DNA from: Nematostella vectensis
Taxonomy: Eukaryota; Cnidaria; Anthozoa; Actiniaria; Edwardsiidae
Length of the DNA stretch: 64,000 nucleotides
Direction of reading: 5' to 3'
Assembly: GCF_932526225.1 (NCBI RefSeq)
Contig: NC_064046.1
Span: 15,699,408-15,763,407 of the forward strand
Shown piece by piece: positions 25,311 to 35,710 of this stretch (positions are counted from its first letter, which is position 1; each line of letters begins with the position of its first letter). The translations under genes were made by a program, and so were the position numbers. The notes below the pieces were generated by a model. That model was given only the letters and a program-made list of their open reading frames with translations, was not told where the DNA came from and did no database searches.

Positions 25311-25396
25311 TGGCATTGCTGAAAGGAATTGTAATGAAAATTACTTTTAATACTATTGGTATCGTAAACTATCCCAAGCAAAGTCACCATGGGACT

Positions 25397-25519
25397 GGAG
25401 GTTACATTCGGGAAAAGCTTCAGGGTTACATTCGGGAATTTGTTTTACGAGTGTAACCTCCAAAAGGTTACAATCGATAATTTTTTTTCCGAATGTAAAT
25501 TCCAAAAAGTAACATTAGG
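25397..25519. repeat. Cluster of direct and inverted GTTACATTCGG motifs
   Basis: Within about 120 bp the monomer carries GGTTACATTCGGG twice in direct orientation (25400-25412 and 25424-25436), then TGTAACC (25452-25458), GGTTACA (25466-25472), the inverted copy CCGAATGTAA (25489-25498) and a weaker GTAACATTA near 25511. This makes a 10-bp perfect inverted repeat, GGAGGTTACA (25397-25406) with TGTAACCTCC (25452-25461), and a compact hairpin of 7-bp stem and 7-nt loop (25452-25472). An AAGCTT site lies between the direct copies. Such density suggests several binding sites for one protein, or a cruciform. I know of no protein for this motif. The two deletion types in the array each remove part of this cluster. 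Confidence 0.8.
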
Positions 25520-25641
25520 AAGAATAAAACAGTATACTCGGAAAAAAAGGTATATCAACCTATCGAGCGCTATGCTCTATGTTAGAATCTACTTAATCAA
25601 GTTATCCAAGGAATCTAGTTAGTTCTTGTGTGCATAAAATA

Positions 25642-25659
25642 TGTACAGGATCCTGAACA
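25642..25659. repeat. 18-bp near-palindrome centred on GGATCC
   Basis: CAGGATCCTG (25646-25655) is a perfect 10-bp palindrome, extended by TGT and ACA on either side with one mismatched pair each side. It carries a BamHI site in most units, so digestion should give a ladder near 545 bp with ~520 and ~350 bp steps. Sub-families lose it: CAGGACCCTG in several units between 38.5 and 44.1 kb and again near 63.66 kb, and CAGGATACTG in the short units near 15.70, 28.69 and 34.37 kb. Confidence 0.75.
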
Positions 25660-27966
25660 AAGCATGAGCACATCAAAGATGCTGAGAGTACATAAAAATG
25701 TCTCTATACCTTCTTTTTATGTCATGACACAACAAGAACAGTATAATTAAGTATCGATATTTAAAAAAAAAATAAAGAAAAAAAAAGGCTATCAGCGGGA
25801 ATCGAACCCAGGTCGCTGCGTTAGTAGTCAAGTGCCCGCAACGAAAGACTAACGTGGCATTGCTGAAGGGAATTGTAATGAAAATTACTATTAATACTAT
25901 TGGTATCGTAAACTATCCCAAGCAAAGTCACCATCGGACTGGAGGTTACATTCGGGAAAACCTTCAGGGTTACATTCGGAAATTTGTTTTACGAGTGTAA
26001 CCTCCAAAAGGTTACAATCGATAATTTTTTTTCCAAATGTAAATTTCAAAAAGTAACATTAGGAAAAATAAAACAGTATACTCGGAAAAAAAGGTATATC
26101 AATCTATCGAGCGCTATGCTCTATGTTAGAATCTACTTAATCAAGTTATCCAAGGAATCTAGTTAGTTCTTGTGTGCATAAAATATGTACAGGATCCTGA
26201 ACAAAGCATGAGCACATCAAAGATGCTGAGAGTTCATAAAAATGTCCCTATACCTTCTTTTTATGTCATGACACACCAAGAACAGTATAATTAAGTATCG
26301 ATATTTAAAAAAAAAATAAAGAAAGAAAAATAGGCTATCAGCGGGAATCGAACCCAGGTCGCTGCGTTAGTAGTCAAGTGCCCGCAACGAAAGACTAACG
26401 TGGCATTGCTGAAGGGAATTGTAATGAAAATTACTATTAATACTATTGGTATCGTAAACTATCCCAAGCAAAGTCACCATCGGACTGGAGGTTACATTCG
26501 GGAAAACATTCAGGGTTACATTCGGAAATTTGTTTTACGAGTGTAACCTCCAAAAGGTTACAATCGATAATTTTTTTTCCGAATGTAAATTTCAAAAAGT
26601 AACATTAGGAAAAATAAAACAGTATACTCGGAAAAAAAGGTATATCAATCTATCGAGCGCTATGCTCTATGTTAGAATCTACTTAATCAAGTTATCCAAG
26701 GAATCTAGTTAGTTCTTGTGTGCATAAAATATGTACAGGATCCTGAACAAAGCATGAGCACATCAAAGATGCTGAGAGTACATAAAAATGTCCCTATACC
26801 TTCTTTTTATGTCATGACACACCAAGAACAGTATAATTAAGTATCGATATTTAAAAAAAAAATAAAGAAAGAAAAATAGGCTATCAGCGGGAATCGAACC
26901 CGGGTGGCTGCGTTAGTAGTCAAGTGCCCGCAACAAAAGACTAACGTGGCATTGCTGAAGGGAATTGTAATGAAAATTACTTTTAATACTAATGGTATCG
27001 TAAACTATCCCAAGCAAAGTCACCATCGGACCGGAGGTTACATTCGGGAAAAGCTTCCGGGTTACATTCGGGAATTTGTTTTACGAGTGTAACCTCCAAA
27101 AGGTTACAATCGATAATTTTTATTTCCGAATGTAAATTTCAAAAAGTAACATTAGGAAAAATAAAACAGTATACTCGGAAAAAAAGGTATATCAATCTAT
27201 CGAGCGCTATGCTCTATGTTAGAATCTACTTAATGAATTTATCCAAGGAATCTAGTTAGTTCTTGTGTGCATAAAATATGTACAGGATCCTGAACAAAGC
27301 ATGAGCATATCAAAGATGCTGAGAGTACATAAAAATGTCCCTATACCTTCTGTTTATGTCATGACACACCAAGAACAGTATAACTAAGTATCGATATTAA
27401 AAAAAAAAATAAAGAAACAAAAATATGCTATCAGCGGGAATCGAACCCGGGTCGCTGAGTTAATAGTCAAGTGCCCGCAACGAAAGACTAACGTGGCATT
27501 GCTGAAGGGAATTGTAATGCAAATTACTTTAAATACTATTGGTATCGTAAACTATCCCAAGCAAAGTCACCATCGGACTGGAGGTTACATTCGGGAAAAG
27601 CTTTAGGGTTACATTCGGGAATTTGTTTTACGAGTGGAACCTCCAAAAGGTTACAATCGATAATTTTTTTTCCGAATGTAAATTCCAAAAAGTAACATTA
27701 GGAAAAATAAAACAGTATACTCGGAAAAAAAGGTATATCAATCTATCGAGCGCTATGCTCTTTGTTAGAATCTCCTTAATGAAGTTATCCAAGGAATCTA
27801 GTTAGTTCTTGTGTGCATAAAATATGTACAGGATCCTGAACAAAGCATGAGCACATCAAAGATGAGCACATCAAAAATGTCCCTATACCTACTTTTTATG
27901 TCATGACACACCAAGAACAGTATAATTAAGTATCGATATTTAAAAAAAATTAAAGAAAAAAAAATA

Positions 27967-28483
27967 GGCTATCAGCGTGAATCGAACCCGGGTAGCTGCG
28001 TTAGTAGTCAAGTGCCCGCAACGGAAGACTAACGTGGCATTGCTGAAGGGAATTGTAATGAAAATTACTTTTAATACTATTGGTATCGTAAACTATCCCA
28101 AGCAAAGTCACCATCGGACTGGAGGTTACATTCGGGAAAAGCTTTAGGGTTACATTCGGGAATTTGTACAATCGATAATTTTTTTCCGAATGTAAATTCC
28201 AAAAAGTAACATTAGGAAAAATAAAACAGTATACTCGGAAAAAAAGGTATATCAATCTATCGAGCGCTATGCTCTATGTTAGAATCTACTTAATCATGTT
28301 ATCCAAGGAATCTAGTTAGTTCTTGTGTGCATAAAATATGTACAGGATCCTGAACAAAGCATGAGCACATCAAAGATGCTGAGAGTACATAAAAATGTCC
28401 CTATACCTTCTTTTTATGTCATGACACACCAAGAACAGTATAATTAAGTATCGAAAATTAAAAAAAAAAAAAGAAAAAAAATA
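27967..28483. repeat. 517-bp monomer with the 26-bp deletion
   Basis: This is the counterpart of the 14975 unit, with CTGAAGGGAATTG where that copy has CTAAATGGGAATTG. The deletion junction lies near 28161-28172. Confidence 0.85.
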
Positions 28484-29185
28484 GTCTATCAGCGGGAATC
28501 GAACCTCCATAAGGTTACAATCGATTTTTTTTTCCGAATGTAAATTCCAAATAGTAACATTAGGAAAAATAAAACAGTATACTCGGAAAAAAAGGTATAT
28601 CAATCTATCGAGCGCTATGCTCTATGTTAGAATCTACTTAATCAAGTTATCCAAGGAATCTAGTTAGTTCTTGTGTGCATAAAATATGTACAGGATACTG
28701 AACAAAGCATGAGCACATCAAAGATGCTGAGAGTACATAAAAATGTCCCTATACCTTCTTTTTATGTCATGACTCACCAAGAACAGTATAATTAAGTTTC
28801 GATATTTAAAAAAAATAAAGAAAAAAAAGTAAGCTATCAGCGGGAATCGAACCTCCAAAAGGTTACAATCGATATTTTTTTTCCGAATGTAAATTCCAAA
28901 AAGTAACATTAGGAAAAATAAAACAGTATACTCGGAAAAAAAGGTATATCAATCTATCGAGCGTTATGCTCTATGTTAGAATCTACTCAATCAAGTTATC
29001 CAAGGAATCTAGTTAGTTCTTGTGTGCATAAAATATGTACAGGATCCTGAACAAAGCATGAGCATATCAAAGATGCTGAGAGTACATAAAAATGTCCCTA
29101 TACCTTCTTTTTATGTCATGACACACCACGAACAGTATAACTAAGTATCGATATTTAAAAAAAAAAATAAAGAATAAAAAAAAAA
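28484..29185. repeat. Two adjacent ~350-bp monomers, second block
   Basis: These are the counterparts of 15494 and 15842. The first starts GTCTATC, with one base of the tRNA-like 3' end changed, and reads AACCTCCATAAGG at the junction. The second (28832) is unchanged at the junction. Confidence 0.9.
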
Positions 29186-30273
29186 GGCTATCAGCGGGAA
29201 TCGAACCCGGGTGGCTGCGTTAGTAGTCAAGTGCCCGCAACGAAAGACTAACGTGGCATTGCTGAAGGGAATTGTAATGAAAATTACTTTTAATACTATT
29301 GGTATCGTAAACTATCCCAAGCAAAGTCACCATCGGACTGCAGGTTACATTCGGGAAAAGCTTCAGGGTTACATTCGGGAATTTGTTTTACGAGTGTAAC
29401 CTCCAAAAGGTTACAATCGATAATTTTTTTTACCAATTTAAATTCCACGAAGTAACATTAGGAAAAATAAAACAGTATACTCGAAAAAAAAGGTACATCA
29501 ATCTATCGAGCGTTATGCTCTATGTTAGAATCTACTTAATCAAGTTATCCAAGGAATCTAGTTAGTTCTTGTGTGCATAAAATATGTACAGGATCCTGAA
29601 CAAAGCATGAGCACATCAAAGATGCTGAGAGTACATAAAAATGTTCCTATACCTTCTTTTAATGTCATGACACACCAAGAACAGTATAATTAAGTATCGA
29701 TATTTAAAAAATAAAAAATAAAGAAAAAAAAAGGCTATCAGCGGGAATCGAACCCGGGTCGCTGCGTTAGTAGTCAAGTGCCCGCAACGAAAGACTAACG
29801 TGGCATTGCTGAAGGGAATTGTAATGAAAATCACTTTAAATACTATTGGTATCGTAAACTATCCCAAGCAAAGTCACCATCGGACTGGAGGTTACATTCG
29901 GGAAAAGCTTCAGGGTTACATTCGGGAATTTCTTTTACGAGTGTAACCTCCAAAAGGTTACAATCGATAATTTTTTTTCCGAATGTAAATTCCAAAAAGT
30001 AACATTAGGAAAAATAAAACAGTATACTCGGAAAAAAAGGTATATCAATCTATCGAGCGCTATGCTCTTTGTTAGAATCTACTTAATGAAGTTATCCAAG
30101 GAATCTAGTTAGTTCTTGTGTGCATAAAATATGTACAGGATCCTGAACAAAGCATGAGCACATCAAAGATGAGCACATCAAAAATGTCCCTATACCTTCT
30201 TTTTATGTCATGACACACCAAGAACAGTATAATTAAGTATCGATATTTAAAAAAAAATAAAGAAAAAAAAATA

Positions 30274-30792
30274 GGCTATCAGCGTGAATCGAACCCGGGT
30301 CGCAGCGTTAGTAGTCAAGTGCCCGCAACGAAAGACTAACGTGGCATTGCTGAAGGGAATTGTAATGAAAATTACTTTTAATACTATAGGTATCGTAAAC
30401 TATCCCAAGCAAAGTCACCATCGAACTGGAGGTTACATTCTGGAAAAGCTTTAGGGTTACATTCGGGAGTTTGTACAATCGATAATTTTTTTCCGAATGT
30501 AAATTCCAAAAAGTAACATTAGGAAAAATAAAACAGTATACTCGGAAAAAAAGGTATATCAATCTATCGAGCGCTATGCTCTATGTTAGAATCTACTTAA
30601 TCAAGTTATCCAAGGAATCTAGTTAGTTCTTGTGTGCATAAAATATGTACAGGATCCTGAACAAAGCATGAGCACATCAAAGATGCTGAGAGTACATAAA
30701 AATGTCCCTATACCTTCTTTTTATGTCATGACACACCAAGAACAGTATAATTAAGTATCGATATTAAAAAAAAAAAATAAAGAAAAAAAATA
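30274..30792. repeat. 519-bp monomer with the 26-bp deletion
   Basis: This is the counterpart of the 17284 unit and keeps GGGAGTTTGTACAATCG (near 30466-30482) and the GGTCGCAGCG marker. Confidence 0.85.
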
Positions 30793-31143
30793 GGCTATCA
30801 GCGGGAATCGAACCTCCAAAAGGTTACAATCGATATTATTTTTCCGAATGTAAATTCCAAAAAGTAACATTAGAAAAAATAAAACAGTATACTCGGAAAA
30901 AAAGGTATATCAATCTATCGAGCGCTATGCTCTATGTTAGAATCTACTTAATGAAGTTATCCAAGTAATCTAGTTAGTTCTTGTGTGCATAAAATATGTA
31001 CAGGATCCTGAACAAAGCATGAGCATATCAAAGATGCTGAGAGTACATAAAAATGTCCCTATACCTTCTTTTTATGTCATGACACACCAAGAACAGTATA
31101 ACAAAGTATCAATATTAAAAAAAAAAATAAAGAAACAAAAATA
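30793..31143. repeat. Single ~350-bp monomer, second block
   Basis: This is the counterpart of 17802, with the same GATATTATTTTTCC and CCAAGTAATC markers. The right half keeps GTGTGCATAAA where the first copy has GTGTTCATAAA. Confidence 0.9.
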
Positions 31144-31683
31144 TGCTATCAGCGGGAATCGAACCCGGGTCGCTGCGTTAGTAGTCAAGTTCCCGCAACG
31201 AAAGACTAACGTGGCATTGCTGAAGGGAATTGTAATGCAAATTACTTTTAATACTATTGGTATCGTAAACTATCCCAAGCAAAGTCACCATCGCACTGGA
31301 GGTTACATTCGGGAAAAGCTTCAGGGTTACATTCGGAGATTTGTTTTACGAGAGTAACCTCCAAAAGGTTACAATCGATATTTTTTTTTCCGAATGTAAA
31401 TTCCAAAAAGTAACATTAGGAAAAATAAAACAGTATACTCGGAAAAAAAGGTATATCAATCTATCGAGCGCTATGCTCTTTGTTAGAATCTACTTAATGA
31501 AGTTATCCAAGGAATCTAGTTAGTTCTTGTGTGCATAAAATATGTACAGGATCCTGAACAAAGCATGAGCACATCAAAGATGAGCACATCAAAAATGTCC
31601 CTATACCTTCTTTTTATGTCATGACACACCAAGAACAGTATAATTAAGTATCGATATTTAAAAAAAAAAAAGAAAAAAAAATA

Positions 31684-32205
31684 GGCTATCAGCGTGAATC
31701 GAACCCGGGTCGCTGCGTTAGTAGTCAAGTGCCCGCAACGAAAGACTAACGTGGCATTGCTGAAGGGAATTGTAATGAAAATTACTTTTAATACTATAGG
31801 TATCGTAAACTATCCCAAGCAAAGTCACCATCGAACTGGAGGTTACATTCTGGAAAAGCTTTAGGGTTACATTCGGGAGTTTGTACAATCGATAATTTTT
31901 TTCCGAATGTAAATTCCAAAAAGTAACATTAGGAAAAATAAAACAGTATACTCGGAAAAAAAGGTATATCAATCTATCGAGCGCTATGCTCTATGTTAGA
32001 ATCTACTTAATGAAGTTATCCAAGGAATCTAGTTAGTTCTTGTGTGCATAAAATATGTACAGGATCCTGAACAAAGCATGAGCACATCAAAGATGCTGAG
32101 AGTACATAAAAATGTCCCTATACCTTCTTTTTATGTCATGACACACCAAGAACAGTATAATTAAATATCGATATTAAAAAAAAAAAAAAATAAAGAAAAA
32201 AAATA
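31684..32205. repeat. 522-bp monomer with the 26-bp deletion
   Basis: This is the tandem copy of the 30274 unit, with CGCTGCG restored. It ends in an unusually long A-run (15 As near 32176-32190), which accounts for its extra length. Confidence 0.85.
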
Positions 32206-32558
32206 GGCTATCAGCGGGAATCGAACCTCCAAAAGGTTACAATCGATATTTTTTTTCCGAATGTAAATTCCAAAAAGTAACATTAGGAAAAATAAAACAG
32301 TATACTCGGAAAAAAAGGTATATCAATCTATCGAGCGCTATGCTCTATGTTAGAATCTACTTAATGAAGTTATCCAAGGAATCTAGTTAGTTCTTGTGTG
32401 CATAAAATATGTACAGGATCCTGAACAAAGCATGAGCACATCAAAGATGCTGAGAGTACATAAAAATGTCCCTATACCTTCTTTTTATGTCATGACACAC
32501 CAAGAACAGTATAACTAAGTATCGATATTAAAAAAAAAAAAATAAAGAAACAAAAATA
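32206..32558. repeat. Single ~350-bp monomer, duplicated trimer
   Basis: This is the tandem counterpart of 30793. It has GATATTTTTTTTCCG and TTAGGAAAAATAAA after the junction, so it is not an exact copy and may have been converted by another sub-type. Confidence 0.9.
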
Positions 32559-33646
32559 TGCTATCAGCGGGAATCGAACCCGGGTCGCTGCGTTAGTAGT
32601 CAAGTGCACGCAACGAAAGACTAACGTGGCATTGCTGAAGGGAATTGTAATGCAAATTACTTTTAATACTATTGGTATCGTAAACTATCCCAAGCAAAGT
32701 CACCATCGCACTGGAGGTTACATTCGGGAAAAGCTTCAGGGTTACATTCGGGAATTTGTTTTACGAGAGTAACCTCCGAAAGGTTACAATCGATAATTTT
32801 TATTTCCGAATGTAAATTTCAAAAAGTAACATTAGGAAAAATAAAACAGTATACTCGGAAAAAAAGGTATATCAATCTATCGAGCGCTATGCTCTATGTT
32901 AGAATCTACTTAATGAATTTATCCAAGGAATCTAGTTAGTTCTTGTGTGCATAAAATATGTACAGGATCCTGAACAAAGCATGAGCATATCAAAGATGCT
33001 GAGAGTACATAAAAATGTCCCTATACCTTCTGTTTATGTCATGACACACCAAGAACAGTATAACTAAGTATCGATATTAAAAAAAAAAATAAAGAAACAA
33101 AAATATGCTATCAGCGGGAATCGAACCCGGGTCGCTGAGTTAATAGTCAAGTGCCCGCAACGAAAGACTAACGTGGCATTGCTGAAGGGAATTGTAATGC
33201 AAATTACTTTAAATACTATTGGTATCGTAAACTATCCCAAGCAAAGTCACCATCGGACTGGAGGTTACATTCGGGAAAAGCTTCAGGGTTACATTCGGGA
33301 ATTTGTTTTACGAGTGGAACCTCCAAAAGGTTACAATCGATAATTTTTTTTCCGAATGTAAATTCCAAAAAGTAACATTAGGAAAAATAAAACAGTATAC
33401 TCGGAAAAAAAGGTATATCAATCTATCGAGCGCTATGCTCTTTGTTAGAATCTCCTTAATGAAGTTATCCAAGGAATCTAGTTAGTTCTTGTGTGCATAA
33501 AATATGTACAGGATCCTGAACAAAGCATGAGCACATCAAAGATGAGCACATCAAAAATGTCCCTATACCTACTTTTTATGTCATGACACACCAAGAACAG
33601 TATAATTAAGTATCGATATTTAAAAAAAATTAAAGAAAAAAAAATA

Positions 33647-34163
33647 GGCTATCAGCGTGAATCGAACCCGGGTAGCTGCGTTAGTAGTCAAGTGCCCGCA
33701 ACGGAAGACTAACGTGGCATTGCTGAAGGGAATTGTAATGAAAATTACTTTTAATACTATTGGTATCGTAAACTATCCCAAGCAAAGTCACCATCGGACT
33801 GGAGGTTACATTCGGGAAAAGCTTTAGGGTTACATTCGGGAATTTGTACAATCGATAATTTTTTTCCGAATGTAAATTCCAAAAAGTAACATTAGGAAAA
33901 ATAAAACAGTATACTCGGAAAAAAAGGTATATCAATCTATCGAGCGCTATGCTCTATGTTAGAATCTACTTAATCATGTTATCCAAGGAATCTAGTTAGT
34001 TCTTGTGTGCATAAAATATGTACAGGATCCTGAACAAAGCATGAGCACATCAAAGATGCTGAGAGTACATAAAAATGTCCCTATACCTTCTTTTTATGTC
34101 ATGACACACCAAGAACAGTATAATTAAGTATCGAAAATTAAAAAAAAAAAAAGAAAAAAAATA
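33647..34163. repeat. 517-bp monomer with the 26-bp deletion
   Basis: This is the third-block counterpart of 27967, with the same length and the junction near 33841-33852. Confidence 0.85.
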
Positions 34164-34865
34164 GTCTATCAGCGGGAATCGAACCTCCAAAAGGTTACAA
34201 TCGATTTTTTTTTCCGAATGTAAATTCCAAATAGTAACATTAGGAAAAATAAAACAGTATACTCGGAAAAAAAGGTATATCAATCTATCGAGCGCTATGC
34301 TCTATGCTAGAATCTACTTAATCAAGTTATCCAAGGAATCTAGTTAGTTCTTGTGTGCATAAAATATGTACAGGATACTGAACAAAGCATGAGCACATCA
34401 AAGATGCTGAGAGTACATAAAAATGTCCCTATACCTTCTTTTTATGTCATGACTCACCAAGAACAGTATAATTAAGTTTCGATATTTAAAAAAAATAAAG
34501 AAAAAAAAGTAAGCTATCAGCGGGAATCGAACCTCCAAAAGGTTACAATCGATATTTTTTTTCCGAATGTAAATTCCAAAAAGTAACATTAGGAAAAATA
34601 AAACAGTATACTCGGAAAAAAAGGTATATCAATATATCGAGCGTTATGCTCTATGTTAGAATCTACTCAATCAAGTTATCCAAGGAATCTAGTTAGTTCT
34701 TGTGTGCATAAAATATGTACAGGATCCTGAACAAAGCATGAGCATATCAAAGATGCTGAGAGTACATAAAAATGTCCCTATACCTTCTTTTTATGTCATG
34801 ACACACCACGAACAGTATAGCTAAGTATCGATATTTAAAAAAAAAAATAAAGAATAAAAAAAAAA
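34164..34865. repeat. Two adjacent ~350-bp monomers, third block
   Basis: These are counterparts of 28484 and 28832 at an offset of exactly 5680. The first keeps GTCTATC but has AACCTCCAAAAGG at the junction, so the CCATAAGG change is private to the second block. Confidence 0.9.
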
Positions 34866-35710
34866 GGCTATCAGCGGGAATCGAACCCGGGTGGCTGCGT
34901 TAGTAGTCAAGTGCCCGCAACGAAAGACTAACGTGGCATTGCTGAAGGGAATTGTAATGAAAATTACTTTTAATACTATTGGTATCGTAAACTATCCCAA
35001 GCAAAGTCACCATCGGACTGCAGGTTACATTCGGGAAAAGCTTCAGGGTTACATTCGGGAATTTGTTTTACGAGTGTAACCTCCAAAAGGTTACAATCGA
35101 TAATTTTTTTTACCAATTTAAATTCCACGAAGTAACATTAGGAAAAATAAAACAGTATACTCGAAAAAAAAGGTACATCAATCTATCGAGCGTTATGCTC
35201 TATGTTAGAATCTACTTAATCAAGTTATCCAAGGAATCTAGTTAGTTCTTGTGTGCATAAAATATGTACAGGATCCTGAACAAAGCATGAGCACATCAAA
35301 GATGCTGAGAGTACATAAAAATGTTCCTATACCTTCTTTTAATGTCATGACACACCAAGAACAGTATAATTAAGTATCGATATTTAAAAAATAAAAAATA
35401 AAGAAAAAAAAAGGCTATCAGCGGGAATCGAACCCGGGTCGCTGCGTTAGTAGTCAAGTGCCCGCAACGAAAGACTAACGTGGCATTGCTGAAGGGAATT
35501 GTAATGAAAATCACTTTAAATACTATTGGTATCGTAAACTATCCCAAGCAAAGTCACCATCGGACTGGAGGTTACATTCGGGAAAAGCTTCAGGGTTACA
35601 TTCGGGAATTTCTTTTACGAGTGTAACCTCCAAAAGGTTACAATCGATAATTTTTTTTCCGAATGTAAATTCCAAAAAGTAACATTAGGAAAAATAAAAC
35701 AGTATACTCG

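Larger units (their letters stand above)
25243..25314 (-). pseudogene. tRNA-like sequence, degenerate (one per full-length monomer)
   Basis: Read on the minus strand, 72 nt fit tRNA numbering. The T arm has loop TTCGATT (T54, T55, C56, A58 and C61 all present) and four of five stem pairs. The D stem GTCT/GGGC pairs 4 of 4 with two G-T wobbles. The anticodon loop is CTACTAA, with T33, a purine at 37 and triplet ACT. The decay is clear: the acceptor stem (GCCACGT with TGATAGC) pairs only 3 of 7, the anticodon stem (CTTGA with CGCAG) only 2 of 5, the D loop lacks the GG pair, and no CCA is encoded. This is what a tRNA-derived SINE head or an old tRNA pseudogene looks like, not a working tRNA. 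I do not assign an amino acid: ACT would read a serine codon, but the short variable loop is not serine-like. The same 72 nt follow nearly every unit start; nine short units keep only the 3' end. Some units change the triplet, for example the GTTAATAG variant in the units at 14434, 27426, 33106, 52341, 55068 and 57250. Confidence 0.75.
25243..25786. repeat. Reference full-length monomer (544 bp)
   Basis: I use this unit as the map for the family because it lacks the large deletions and is close to the majority sequence. In order it holds: the minus-strand tRNA-like sequence (25243-25314), a linker with no recognisable signal (25315-25396), the GTTACATTCGG dyad cluster (25397-25519), an AT-rich segment with a small GAGC/GCTC stem near 25564-25576, the GGATCC palindrome (25642-25659), a GTCATGAC palindrome (25721-25728), a TATCGATA palindrome near 25752, and the A-rich tract (25761-25786). 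To place these elements in another unit, add the offset from its start in the array entry. The choice of first base is a convention, since a tandem repeat has no natural start. Confidence 0.9.
22513..26332. repeat. Downstream copy of the seven-unit segment
   Basis: This is the partner of 8432-12252. It is followed by the AACCCAGGTCGC-type unit at 26333 and then a GGGTGGCTGCG unit at 26879. The first copy instead continues with an extra tandem trimer before reaching the deletion block. Rare differences are visible, for example ACTTCAGGG in place of GCTTCAGGG near 24870. Confidence 0.85.
27190..31660. repeat. Deletion-variant block, copy 2
   Basis: Units from 27426 to 31144 match 14434 to 18153 one by one, including both deletion types at identical junctions. 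Small differences include AACCTCCATAAGG near 28503 in place of AACCTCCAAAAGG, and GAATGTAAATTCC near 31392 in place of the GAATATATATTCC seen near 18401. This copy gave rise to a local trimer repeat on its right and to the third copy at 32.8 kb. Confidence 0.85.
30274..33105. repeat. Tandem duplication of a trimer of 519-, 351- and 540-bp units
   Basis: 30274-31683 and 31684-33105 contain the same three-unit succession: a 26-bp-deletion unit, a ~350-bp unit, then a unit with AATGCAAATTAC and CATCGCACTGG. The first unit in each carries ACTATAGGTATCG and CATCGAACTGG. The copies differ by CGCAGCG versus CGCTGCG, and by AGTTCCCGC versus AGTGCACGC in the third unit. The third unit of the second copy is a hybrid (see the junction near 32.79 kb). 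Confidence 0.8.
32790..35710. repeat. Deletion-variant block, partial copy 3
   Basis: From about 32.79 kb the sequence tracks 27.11-30.03 kb at a constant 5680-bp offset through the unit starts 33106, 33647, 34164, 34512, 34866 and 35413. It stops near 35.71 kb, where CTCTATGTT replaces the CTCTTTGTT expected from the parent copy. Private changes are few, for example CTATGCTAGAATC near 34305 and AATATATCGAGC near 34632, which suggests this is the youngest copy of the block. Confidence 0.8.

Noticed and set aside
25243-25314. Functional tRNA gene
   Set aside because: Only 3 of 7 acceptor pairs and 2 of 5 anticodon-stem pairs form, the D-loop GG is missing and the variable loop does not suit the ACT triplet. 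A tRNA-derived remnant is the better reading.
25397-25519. Terminal inverted repeats of a DNA transposon or insertion sequence
   Set aside because: The 10-bp inverted repeat encloses only ~45 bp, has no flanking target duplication and lies at the same place within each monomer. There is no transposase.
25642-25659. Operator or recombination site at the GGATCC palindrome
   Set aside because: Short palindromes are expected by chance in a 545-bp unit, and several sub-families have lost it with no other visible effect. I report it only as a landmark.
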